Shown one piece after another: positions 52,214 through 60,041 of a stretch of DNA of 64,000 nucleotides (its first letter is position 1; every line of letters begins with the position of its first letter). Position numbers and translations under genes: made by a program. The notes beneath the pieces were generated by a model. It did not search any database and was not told the DNA's origin. It saw only the letters and a program-made list of their open reading frames with translations. Source of the stretch: UBA4877 sp002399345 (GTDB lineage: Bacteria; Bacillota; Thermoanaerobacteria; Thermoanaerobacterales; UBA4877); NCBI GenBank assembly GCA_036752905.1, contig DAIORT010000010.1, positions 1 through 64,000 on the forward strand, written 5' to 3'.

Positions 52214-52717
52214 ATGCATGAAATGACTAATAAAGATCTTACGGAAGCATTTGCAGGTGAAAGCCAGGCCCATATGAAGTATATGATATTTTCTGATGTA
52301 GCTGCAAAGGAAGGAAAGAAAAATATAGCCAGGTTGTTTAAAGCTATAGCCTGTGCGGAACAGATTCACGCCACAAACCATTATAGGACTATGGGCGAGA
52401 TCAAAACCACACCGGAAAACCTTCAGGCAGGCATAGACGGGGAGCATTATGAGGTAAATGAAATGTATCCTGCATATCTGGCTGTATCTAAGCTGCAGGA
52501 AGAGAAGGATGCCACACGCAGTTTCCACGGAGCCTTGGAGGCGGAGAAGATCCACGAGGTAATGTACAGCGATGCAAAGAAACTTGCCGATAAGGGTGAA
52601 GATATTGATGTAGGAAAGATATATATCTGCTCTGTATGCGGTTATACGACAACAAATCAGGCACCAGAGAAATGCCCGATTTGCGGAGCGCCAAAGAGTA
52701 AATTTATAGGATTTTAA
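52214..52717 (+). CDS. rbr: Rubrerythrin
   Basis: A 167-residue rubrerythrin that reduces hydrogen peroxide in anaerobes. An N-terminal ferritin-like domain carries the di-iron ligands (TEAFAGESQAHMKYM, AEQIHATNH, ALEAEKIHEVMY), and a C-terminal rubredoxin domain has CSVCGYTT and CPICGAPKSKF for a single iron. GGAGGAAG precedes the ATG. It is a single gene with its own terminator. Confidence 0.95.
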   Translation: MHEMTNKDLTEAFAGESQAHMKYMIFSDVAAKEGKKNIARLFKAIACAEQIHATNHYRTMGEIKTTPENLQAGIDGEHYEVNEMYPAYLAVSKLQEEKDATRSFHGALEAEKIHEVMYSDAKKLADKGEDIDVGKIYICSVCGYTTTNQAPEKCPICGAPKSKFIGF

Positions 52718-52729
52718 TAAAATGTATTT

Positions 52730-52752
52730 GCCGGCTAAACGCCGGCTTTATT
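52730..52752 (+). terminator. Terminator of rubrerythrin
   Basis: Arms GCCGGC (52730-52735) and GCCGGC (52741-52746; the sequence is its own reverse complement) enclose TAAAC and are followed by TTTATTTTT. Confidence 0.75.
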
Positions 52753-52840
52753 TTTCTATCATTTTATGATAAAAAATTTTTATAATGAGAAGGATTTTTT
52801 ACTTTTATGTCGAATTAAGTTATAATAGAGAGGTGAAAAG

Positions 52841-53485
52841 ATGGAAGGCATAATACAAAAGTCAATAGACAGCTATATACCCATAGCTGATTTTATTGCC
52901 GACATAGGAGGAAAAGATTGCGAGGTTGTTTTGCATGATGTTCACGACCTTGAAAACTCCATCGTTTATATAAGGAATAACCATGTAAGCGGAAGAATAA
53001 AAGGTGGCCCACTTACTGACCTCGGGTTGAAACTCCTAAAGGAAAAGGCATATGCCAAAAAGGATTTTGTCACTAATTATCCGAGTAGTACCAAAGATGG
53101 TAAGATTCTACGCTCGTCCACATTTTATTTGAAGGATGATGAAGGTGAGCTTATAGGTATGCTTTGCGTTAATATGGATGTTACGCGGGCCAAGTCCATG
53201 AAAGATTATCTGGAGGAGTATGTGGGAGGCAGGGAAGATGAGCAGGGTACAGATGATACCGAGCATCTTTCAACATCTATAGAGGATCTTGTGCAGGATA
53301 CTATAAAAGAGACGATTTCCGATGCCGGAATACCTCCCGAAAGAATGACTCCTGAGGAAAAGATGGAGAGGGTACAGACCTTAAACAGTAAGGGTATATT
53401 TATGATTAAGGGTGCGGTAACTCAGGTTGCCGATATACTCTCGGTTTCCGAGAATACCGTTTACAGATACCTTAATAAAAATTAA
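52841..53485 (+). CDS. YheO-type PAS/HTH transcriptional regulator
   Basis: A 214-residue regulator with the YheO-like PAS domain (residues 5-120: CEVVLHDVHDLENSIVYI, FYLKDDEGELIGMLCVNMD) and a C-terminal helix-turn-helix (GAVTQVADILSVSENTVYRYL). Relatives such as DauR sense amino-acid-derived ligands. It is followed after 15 bp by a Rid protein and then threonine dehydratase and a symporter, so it probably controls their use. AGAGAGGTG precedes the ATG. Confidence 0.85.
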   Translation: MEGIIQKSIDSYIPIADFIADIGGKDCEVVLHDVHDLENSIVYIRNNHVSGRIKGGPLTDLGLKLLKEKAYAKKDFVTNYPSSTKDGKILRSSTFYLKDDEGELIGMLCVNMDVTRAKSMKDYLEEYVGGREDEQGTDDTEHLSTSIEDLVQDTIKETISDAGIPPERMTPEEKMERVQTLNSKGIFMIKGAVTQVADILSVSENTVYRYLNKN

Positions 53486-53500
53486 AAGGAGATGTGTGCT

Positions 53501-53878
53501 ATGAAGAAAATTATTAAGACGAATGAGGCTCCGGCAGCGGTCGGACCGTATTCACAGGCAATCATGCTGGATGATTTTCTGTTTACATCAGGACAGATAG
53601 GCTTGGATCCTAAATCAGGCAAGCTGGTTGAGGGAGGTGTAGAAGGACAGTCAAAGAGGGTTTTTGAAAATCTCTCCGCTCTTCTCAAAGAGGCAGGCAT
53701 GGATTTTTCAAATGTTGTAAAGACAATGGTTTTCATAAAGGATATTAATGATTTCGGCAAGGCAAATGAGATATATGCGGGCTATTTTAAAGAAGATCTG
53801 CCTGCACGTTCATGTGTGGAGATAGGTGCGCTGCCAAAAGGGGCACTTATAGAGATAGAGCTTATAGCTCATAAATAA
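53501..53878 (+). CDS. RidA-family enamine/imine deaminase
   Basis: A 125-residue Rid protein. APAAVGPYSQAIMLDDFLFTSG is the family start, and the active-site arginine is in DLPARSCVEIGALPKGALIEIE. RidA hydrolyses the reactive 2-aminoacrylate or imine released by PLP dehydratases, which fits the threonine dehydratase encoded next. ATG 53501 is chosen, 9 nt after AAAGGAG; an ATG at 53492 is too close to it. Confidence 0.92.
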   Translation: MKKIIKTNEAPAAVGPYSQAIMLDDFLFTSGQIGLDPKSGKLVEGGVEGQSKRVFENLSALLKEAGMDFSNVVKTMVFIKDINDFGKANEIYAGYFKEDLPARSCVEIGALPKGALIEIELIAHK

Positions 53879-53936
53879 TAGTTAAAAAAACGGCTTTTTT
53901 TAAAAAAACTCTGGGTGAAACGAAAGGATGATATTA

Positions 53937-54908
53937 ATGAATTTACCAACGCTTAAGGATGTGGAAGAGGCAAAACGCTGTTTGACGGGTGTAGCTGAGA
54001 GAACCGGTCTTATTCATAATAAGTATCTATGTGATATGACAGGTGCAGAGGTGTATTTGAAGCCGGAGAATCTGCAAATGACAGGCTCATTTAAACTCCG
54101 TGGGGCCTATAACAGGATAGCTCATTTGACCGATGATGAGAAGAAAAAAGGCGTAGTTTCCTCATCAGCCGGCAACCATGCACAGGGTGTTGCGTATGCC
54201 GCTACCAAATTCGGAGTCAAGTCAACCATTGTTATGCCGAAACCTGCTCCTATATCTAAGATTAAGGCTACAAAGGCTTTAGGTGCAGAGGTTGTGCTTT
54301 GTGGCGACATATATGACGAGGCATATCAGAAGGCATTGGATATACAGCATGAAACAGGTGCCGTGTTTGTGCATCCGTTTGATGATCCCATGGTTATGGC
54401 AGGTCAGGGTACAATTGGTATGGAGATTCTTGAGGATCTGCCTGATGCAGATATCGTTATTTGCCCTATAGGGGGCGGCGGACTTATATCCGGCCTGGCT
54501 GTTGCTTTAAAGAGCCTCAAGCCAAGCGTAAAGGTCATAGGTGTACAAACTGCGAATGCACAGTCAATGTATAGGTCTTTTAAGGCCGGTAAGCTGGATA
54601 TATGTGATTGCAAACCAACTTTGGCAGATGGTATATCAGTAAAGGTACCAGGAGATATAACCTTTGAGGTAGTTAAAAAATATCTTGACGATATCGTGCT
54701 GGTGAGTGAAGATGAGATAGCAGATGCTATGTTTGTACTCCTGTCAAAAGCCAAGATAGTTGCCGAAGGAGCAGGAGCAGTTCCTACAGCTGCCATACTG
54801 AATAACCATGTTGACGTAAAAGGTAAAAAGGTTGTTTCACTTGTAAGCGGAGGAAACATTGATATGGATAGGTTGGCTGGTGTTATTAAAAAAGGACTTT
54901 CAAAATAA
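53937..54908 (+). CDS. Catabolic threonine dehydratase (threonine ammonia-lyase)
   Basis: A 323-residue PLP enzyme that converts threonine to 2-oxobutyrate and ammonia, and possibly serine to pyruvate. GSFKLRGAYNRI holds the PLP lysine, SSAGNHAQGVA the Asn loop and GGGGLISGLAVA the phosphate-binding glycines. There is no C-terminal ACT domain, so it is of the catabolic TdcB size rather than the biosynthetic IlvA. ATG 53937 lies 9 nt after AAAGG; the ATG at 53928 overlaps that site. Rid upstream and a symporter downstream fit amino-acid catabolism. Confidence 0.88.
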   Translation: MNLPTLKDVEEAKRCLTGVAERTGLIHNKYLCDMTGAEVYLKPENLQMTGSFKLRGAYNRIAHLTDDEKKKGVVSSSAGNHAQGVAYAATKFGVKSTIVMPKPAPISKIKATKALGAEVVLCGDIYDEAYQKALDIQHETGAVFVHPFDDPMVMAGQGTIGMEILEDLPDADIVICPIGGGGLISGLAVALKSLKPSVKVIGVQTANAQSMYRSFKAGKLDICDCKPTLADGISVKVPGDITFEVVKKYLDDIVLVSEDEIADAMFVLLSKAKIVAEGAGAVPTAAILNNHVDVKGKKVVSLVSGGNIDMDRLAGVIKKGLSK

Positions 54909-54976
54909 GAAGTTATAGAAAAGTTGCCGCCAAGACAGCTTACGGTAATTAGCATTATATATTAAGATCGGCATGG

Positions 54977-55109
54977 TAAGGGAGATAATTATCCTATCAA
55001 TTGCCCATAATAAAATACTGCTGATTTATCTGTTAAGCATGTTGGAGTAGGATAATGCTTAAGACTAACAAGAAGAGACATTGGAAAACATTACTTGATA
55101 TCTCCCTTA
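54977..55109 (+). ncRNA. Structured leader candidate upstream of the dicarboxylate/amino-acid symporter
   Basis: Arms TAAGGGAGATA (54977-54987) and TATCTCCCTTA (55099-55109) can close a 133-nt domain. Inside it, ATTATCCTA (54988-54996) pairs with TAGGATAAT (55048-55056), and TTAAGCAT (55033-55040) pairs with ATGCTTAA (55055-55062). The last two helices interlock and share 2 nt, so they form a pseudoknot or are mutually exclusive. It resembles no riboswitch class I can name. A small inverted-repeat element is the alternative. Confidence 0.45.
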
Positions 55110-55147
55110 TACTGTTTTAGAATAAAAAATAAAAAGGGGGTCTTTCA

Positions 55148-56344
55148 ATGTTAAAGAAACTCGGTCTTTTGCCTAAATTAATAGTAGCCATAATATGCGG
55201 TGTTCTCATAGGCAGCTTTTTCCCGGGGTGGTTTGTGAAGGTATTTGCAACATTTAATTCCATATTTGGAAACTTCCTCAGCTTTATAATACCGCTTATT
55301 ATTGTGGGATTTGTGGCTCCTGGTATTGCAGATCTTGGAAAGGGAGCCGGCAAACTTCTCGGGATTACAACGGTTCTCGCATATGGCTCAACATTGATAG
55401 CAGGATTCTTTGCATTTTTTGTGGGGGATTCATTACTACCTAAGATTATCAAGATATCCAGTAATTTTACCGCATCAAATCCTTCGGAAAATCTCTTAAA
55501 GCCTTACTTCACCATAGAGATGCCGCCTTTGATGGATGTGATGTCGGCAATCATATTTGCCTTTATGTTAGGGCTGGGTATAGCGGCTCTAAATGAAAAA
55601 ACACTTTATAATGTAATGTCTGAGTTTCAAAAGATAGTGAATATGGTAATAGAAAAGGCCATAATTCCGCTTCTGCCTATTCATGTTGCCGGTATATTTG
55701 CTAATATGACATTTACCGGTCAAGCAGCTAGGATTTTAGCTGTATTCGGTCAGGTATTTGTTATAGTTATAGCATGCCATCTGATTATCATATTATTCCA
55801 GTTTGCCGTTGCATGTTCATATAGCGGCAAAAGCTTTGTGCAGTGTCTGAAAAACCAGATACCTGGTTATGTAACGGCTATCGGCACTCAGTCTTCAGCA
55901 GCAACCATACCTATAAATGTTGAGTGTGCTAAACATAACGGAGTGTCAAAGGCAATAAGAGAGTTCGTTGTGCCCCTGTGTGCAACTATTCACCTTTCCG
56001 GTTCCACCATCACCATTACCATGTGTTCCATGGCGGTGATGATGCTGGGCGGGATGCCGGTATCGCTTGCAGGTCTTACAGGTTTTATATTTATGCTGGG
56101 TATTACGATGGTAGCTGCTCCCGGTGTACCAGGTGGAGCTGTTATGGCAGCACTAGGTGTACTGCAGAGTATGCTGGGTTTTAATGAAGCACAGCTCGCA
56201 CTTATGATAGCTTTGTATCTTACACAGGACAGTTTTGGCACGGCATGCAATGTATCGGGGGACAATGCTATAGCCATTATTGTTGATAAGATTAATGATA
56301 AGATGAAAGGCAGGAGTGAACAGAAAAAAACGGCTACAGAATAA
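55148..56344 (+). CDS. Dicarboxylate/amino acid:cation symporter (DAACS family)
   Basis: A 398-residue sodium- or proton-coupled symporter with about eight membrane segments and two re-entrant hairpins. The first hairpin has the serine-rich TQSSAATIPINVECAKHNGV, followed by FVVPLCATIHLSGSTITI, and the second region reads APGVPGGAVMAALGVL and CNVSGDNAIAIIVDK, where the Asn/Asp substrate and cation ligands lie. It follows threonine dehydratase, so threonine, serine or a dicarboxylate is the likely cargo. A structured leader precedes it. AAAAAGGGGG lies upstream of the ATG. Confidence 0.85.
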   Translation: MLKKLGLLPKLIVAIICGVLIGSFFPGWFVKVFATFNSIFGNFLSFIIPLIIVGFVAPGIADLGKGAGKLLGITTVLAYGSTLIAGFFAFFVGDSLLPKIIKISSNFTASNPSENLLKPYFTIEMPPLMDVMSAIIFAFMLGLGIAALNEKTLYNVMSEFQKIVNMVIEKAIIPLLPIHVAGIFANMTFTGQAARILAVFGQVFVIVIACHLIIILFQFAVACSYSGKSFVQCLKNQIPGYVTAIGTQSSAATIPINVECAKHNGVSKAIREFVVPLCATIHLSGSTITITMCSMAVMMLGGMPVSLAGLTGFIFMLGITMVAAPGVPGGAVMAALGVLQSMLGFNEAQLALMIALYLTQDSFGTACNVSGDNAIAIIVDKINDKMKGRSEQKKTATE

Positions 56345-56373
56345 GCAATAAATTAATGCTAAATAGATGATAT

Positions 56374-56429
56374 GGAGATACTCCTTTGATATACAAAGTT
56401 ATAAAGCAGATTTCCAAAGGGGTGTCTCT
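56374..56429 (+). terminator. Long-stem hairpin after the symporter gene
   Basis: A 15-bp stem pairs GGAGATACTCCTTTG (56374-56388) with CAAAGGGGTGTCTCT (56415-56429), with three G-U pairs, around a 26-nt loop, 29 bp after the stop. There is no T-run, so termination strength is uncertain. Confidence 0.5.
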
Positions 56430-56674
56430 ATACAAATTCATATAGTAAATAAATGGAGTAGCTTAATTGTTATTGATTTCTTTGATCCAGTAGTTTATAA
56501 ATAATTAATAATAGTAATCAAAATAGAAAAGAAAGCAGATAATAACTTGAGCGTATCTGACTTAGAGAAGCAATAATAAAATTGATCTACAAAGAATCCT
56601 AAAAAGAAATATGTATACATGCTAGAAAGAATACTGTAATTTAAAAAACAAATTTGACAAATGGGGGAAACAAT
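56430..56674. other. AT-rich intergenic region, no gene seen
   Basis: This is the rest of the 330-bp gap between the symporter and the DUF3100 gene. It is very AT-rich, with stops in all frames and no clear motif. It must hold the promoter of the DUF3100 operon, which I could not place with confidence. Confidence 0.5.
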
Positions 56675-57475
56675 TTGGAGAATAAGTTAAATGTTATAAA
56701 GAATTACAAAATGCATTTGGTAGCTTTAGTTGTAAGTATAATAGCAGAATTAATTGGAGCAAAAACTCTTTATGTCAAAGGTATAGCAATAGTCTTTTCC
56801 CCACTGATTTGGTCCATGCTTATTGTATTTGCTATATATATGATAAAGCCTCTCAAGTTGGTTACAAAAAAAGATGCACCGGTAGCTAATTATATGATGG
56901 GTGTGGGGTTAGCATTATTAATAGCAAAGCTGGGTGTAACAAGTGGTGCTTCACTAGAAGAAATAAAACAAGCTGGTGCGGCCTTAGTGCTACAGAATTT
57001 TGGAAATCTGGGTACGATTTTATTTGCCCTGCCGTTGGCTCTATTATTAGGAATGAAGCGTGAGTCTATAGGCATGAGCCACGCATTAAGCAGGGAAGCA
57101 AACGTGGGTCTTATACAGGACACTTATGGTGGAGAGTCAGCTGAGTTCAGAGGGGTAATGGCGGTTTATATTGTCGGCACTCTGCTCGGTCCTATTGTAA
57201 TGAGCGTCGCTGCATCTGTGGCAATATCCTTAGGAATTGTAAGTCCGCAAGCTGCATCTATGGGAGTAGGTGCTGGCAGTGCCTCTATGATGACAGCAGG
57301 GTTGGGCTCGCTTATTGCGGCTTACCCCAAACTGGAATCTGAAATGACTGCATTTGCAGGGCTGAGTAACCTTATTTCAAGTGTAATTGCTCTACCGTTG
57401 GGGACATTTTTAGGGCTGCCGATAACTGAGTTTTTATATAAAAAGTTATCAAAAGCCATGAGGAGGGGTGAGTAA
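56675..57475 (+). CDS. DUF3100-family membrane protein
   Basis: A 266-residue membrane protein with about eight to nine segments that I recognise as DUF3100. Notable runs are AELIGAKTLYVKGIAIVFSP at the start, SREANVGLIQDTYGGESAEF in the middle loop and GVGAGSASMMTAGLGSLIA near the end. The start is TTG 56675, 7 nt after GGGGG. A small membrane protein follows after 2 bp and an M20 amidohydrolase after that, so the three look like an uptake-and-hydrolysis unit. The cargo is unknown. Confidence 0.75.
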   Translation: MENKLNVIKNYKMHLVALVVSIIAELIGAKTLYVKGIAIVFSPLIWSMLIVFAIYMIKPLKLVTKKDAPVANYMMGVGLALLIAKLGVTSGASLEEIKQAGAALVLQNFGNLGTILFALPLALLLGMKRESIGMSHALSREANVGLIQDTYGGESAEFRGVMAVYIVGTLLGPIVMSVAASVAISLGIVSPQAASMGVGAGSASMMTAGLGSLIAAYPKLESEMTAFAGLSNLISSVIALPLGTFLGLPITEFLYKKLSKAMRRGE

Positions 57476-57477
57476 AC

Positions 57478-57933
57478 ATGGCAAAATTCAAAGAAGATTT
57501 TGGCAACATAGCTGCAGCATTGTTACTGAGTGCGCTTCTTGCTATTGTGTGCAATAGAGTGGGATATGATACTGGCATAATGAAATCATTACCCGGTTTA
57601 CTGATTTTGATAGCTATATCACTGGCAGGTTATTTCCTGTCATATATCATTCCTACAAAAAAGATAACCGCAGTGCTGTGGGTTTCAATAATTGCAATAT
57701 TAGTTGCATCACCAATCTCACCCGTTTCAAAGCAGGTTATATATTATGTGGGAAACATTAATTTGAATGCTGTTGTAACACCGATTTTAGCGTATTCAGG
57801 TGTTTTGATAGGTAAAGACTGGCTGAAATTCAAAGTACTTGGTTATAAAGCTATCATTGTATCCGTAGTTGTTATGATAGGAACATTCTTAGTTTCCAGC
57901 TGGCTGGGCGATTTATTTATGAAGATTTTTTAA
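57478..57933 (+). CDS. Small membrane protein partnered with the DUF3100 protein
   Basis: A 151-residue protein with four to five hydrophobic segments and no soluble domain. I recognise no named family. Its start is 2 bp after the DUF3100 stop, with GAGGAGGGG inside that gene, so the two are made together and may form one transporter. The run GNINLNAVVTPILAYSGVLIG (here GNINLNAVVTPILAYSG) is the most distinctive part. Confidence 0.7.
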   Translation: MAKFKEDFGNIAAALLLSALLAIVCNRVGYDTGIMKSLPGLLILIAISLAGYFLSYIIPTKKITAVLWVSIIAILVASPISPVSKQVIYYVGNINLNAVVTPILAYSGVLIGKDWLKFKVLGYKAIIVSVVVMIGTFLVSSWLGDLFMKIF

Positions 57934-57985
57934 ATAAATTATAAAATACGTTGTTATACTATATGTACCTAGGGAGGAATATACA

Positions 57986-59308
57986 ATGAATATTGATGAA
58001 TTAAAAAGAAATGTTGTTAAAGCTATAGATGATAACAAAGATATTATAATAAAAACTGCCAGGAAAATTTATTCTACACCGGAATACGGTTATAAAGAGT
58101 TTAAGACAACAGAGACAACAAGTAAATTTTTAAAGGATCTTGGATTAGATGTCAAAGAGAATTTAGCAATTACCGGATGTGAAACAGTCTTAGACGGTGC
58201 GAAGCCTGGTCCAAATATAGCAATACTAGGGGAATTGGATGCAATATCATGTGCCAGCCACAAGGATGCCGTTGAAACCGGTGCGGTACATGCCTGCGGA
58301 CATAACCACCAGGTAGCCGGAATGCTGGGGGCTACATTAGGATTGGTTAAGAGCGGTGCCTTGAAGCAATTAGCCGGAAAAGTAACTGCGATAGCAACTC
58401 CTTCCGAAGAGTATATTGAGCTGGACTACAGGGACAAGCTGAGAAAAGAAGGTAAGATCACGTATCTCGGTGGCAAACAGGAGCTTATCAAAAAGGGCTA
58501 TTTTGACGATGTAGACATGGCGATGATGTTCCATTCGCAGGATATGGATGGCAAAGATGCCTTAGTGGGACCGGTAAGCAATGGATTTATAGGCAAGAAG
58601 GTCCACTTCATCGGTAAACAGTCCCATGCGGGAAATGCCCCGGAAAAAGGGATTAATGCCCTGAATGCGGCAACATTAGCGATGAACAATATTCATGCTC
58701 AAAGAGAGACATTTAAGGATTCCGACAGGGTAAGGGTTCACTATATCATTACTAAAGGCGGAACAGTAGTAAACTCAGTTCCTGATAATGTGCAGATGGA
58801 AGTCTATGTAAGGGCAAGGACAATAGCAGGAATGCTTGATGCCAGTAAAAAGGTGGATAGAGCTATAAAGGCCGGGGCTATGGCTGTAGGAGCCAAAGTA
58901 GAGATCACTAATATCCCGGGTTATCTGCCGATCTTAGATTATCCAGAGTTTGATAAATTATTTAAGAACAACCTGTTATTATTGGGTACGCCTGATGATA
59001 AGATTATTAAGGGTGGAGATTTTACAGGTTCCTTTGACATAGGTGATGTATCTCACATAATGCCGACGATTCATCCGATGATTGGCGGCGTAAAGGGTGA
59101 GCTTCATACAAAGGATTTTGGAGTCGTAGATGAAGAGACTGCTTATCTGCTACCGGCTAAAGCCATGGCTCTGACCGCTGTGGATCTTTTGTACAATGAT
59201 GCATCCGTAGCCGAAGGTATATTGAATAATTTCAAACCGGCGATGACTAAGAAAGAGTATTTAGACTTTCTGACAAGCGTTGATAACGTGGAAGATTTTG
59301 AGGGTTAG
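57986..59308 (+). CDS. M20 amidohydrolase (aminobenzoyl-glutamate hydrolase-like)
   Basis: A 440-residue metal-dependent amidohydrolase of the M20D type. ILGELDAISC, HACGHNHQVAGML, ATPSEEYIE and KQSHAGNAPEKGINALNA give the metal site and dimer domain in order, and GDVSHIMPTIHPMIGG the last ligand region. Relatives cleave N-acyl amino acids, p-aminobenzoyl-glutamate or peptides. Following a membrane protein pair, it probably processes what they import. GGGAGG precedes the ATG. Confidence 0.85.
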   Translation: MNIDELKRNVVKAIDDNKDIIIKTARKIYSTPEYGYKEFKTTETTSKFLKDLGLDVKENLAITGCETVLDGAKPGPNIAILGELDAISCASHKDAVETGAVHACGHNHQVAGMLGATLGLVKSGALKQLAGKVTAIATPSEEYIELDYRDKLRKEGKITYLGGKQELIKKGYFDDVDMAMMFHSQDMDGKDALVGPVSNGFIGKKVHFIGKQSHAGNAPEKGINALNAATLAMNNIHAQRETFKDSDRVRVHYIITKGGTVVNSVPDNVQMEVYVRARTIAGMLDASKKVDRAIKAGAMAVGAKVEITNIPGYLPILDYPEFDKLFKNNLLLLGTPDDKIIKGGDFTGSFDIGDVSHIMPTIHPMIGGVKGELHTKDFGVVDEETAYLLPAKAMALTAVDLLYNDASVAEGILNNFKPAMTKKEYLDFLTSVDNVEDFEG

Positions 59309-59347
59309 GTTTTAATCGATATTTCGCGATGGTTATAAAATGATGCA

Positions 59348-59362
59348 GACCGGTAACCGGTC
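59348..59362 (+). other. Perfect small hairpin upstream of the terminator
   Basis: GACCGG (59348-59353) and CCGGTC (59357-59362) flank TAA, 40 bp after the amidohydrolase stop and 37 bp before the terminator. It may be part of a structured 3' end or a short RNA. I see no match to a riboswitch class. Confidence 0.3.
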
Positions 59363-59398
59363 GGGAGATATCTAAGTAGGTAACCAGATACATTTTAC

Positions 59399-59425
59399 AG
59401 CCCCGGATGGCCGGGGCTTTTTTTA
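59399..59425 (+). terminator. Terminator of the DUF3100/M20 operon
   Basis: Perfect arms AGCCCCGG (59399-59406) and CCGGGGCT (59411-59418) around ATGG are followed by a run of T. Confidence 0.9.
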
Positions 59426-59463
59426 TATTGATTTATGCTATAATCTAATTTGAGGGATTAAAC

Positions 59464-59970
59464 ATGAAGAATATTGTTTTGGTTGGTTATATGGGATCAG
59501 GTAAGACAACGATCGGCGCCAACACTGCCTTGCGCCTGGGCATGAGATTTGTAGACACGGATAAGTACATAGAAAGAATGACACACAGTAGCATTACCAG
59601 CATATTTGACCGGTTTGGCGAGAACACTTTCAGGCTTATGGAGAATTTAACATGCCGCGGCCTTGCGACTTCAAAAAATGCGGTCATAGCGACCGGCGGG
59701 GGGATTGCTCTGCATCGGGAGAATATTGATTGTCTAAAGTATAATTCACTCTTAATATACCTAAGAGGGGATACGGCTACTTTGTACAGCAGAGCAAAAT
59801 TAAGCGGAATGCGTCCGCTGGCCGGCGGCTTTCTGCACTTTTTACGGATTTATAATGAAAGGAAGCCGCTCTATGAGGGGTGCGCTGATGTCATTATTGA
59901 TATTAGGCAGATGTCAGCTGCCGAATTGTCCCGCTTGGTGATTTGGCATTACTGCAGTATATTGTATTGA
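59464..59970 (+). CDS. aroK: Shikimate kinase
   Basis: A 168-residue shikimate kinase. Walker A is GYMGSGKTT, the shikimate-binding Asp is in FVDTDKYIE, further ligands are in FDRFGENTFR and ATGGGIAL, and the lid arginine is in GMRPLAGG. It is not near other aromatic-pathway genes. The ribosome site is weak (TGAGGG). A permease gene starts 71 bp after its stop. Confidence 0.85.
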   Translation: MKNIVLVGYMGSGKTTIGANTALRLGMRFVDTDKYIERMTHSSITSIFDRFGENTFRLMENLTCRGLATSKNAVIATGGGIALHRENIDCLKYNSLLIYLRGDTATLYSRAKLSGMRPLAGGFLHFLRIYNERKPLYEGCADVIIDIRQMSAAELSRLVIWHYCSILY

Positions 59971-60041
59971 CAATCCATCACGATTTAATTAAGATTAATA
60001 TAAAAACTAGCGTATGTGTCGATATATTGGGAGGTATTAAA

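Noticed and set aside
59309..59463. Possible fluoride, glutamine or mini-ykkC riboswitch before shikimate kinase
   Set aside because: No conserved core of these classes could be aligned; only a simple hairpin and a terminator are certain.
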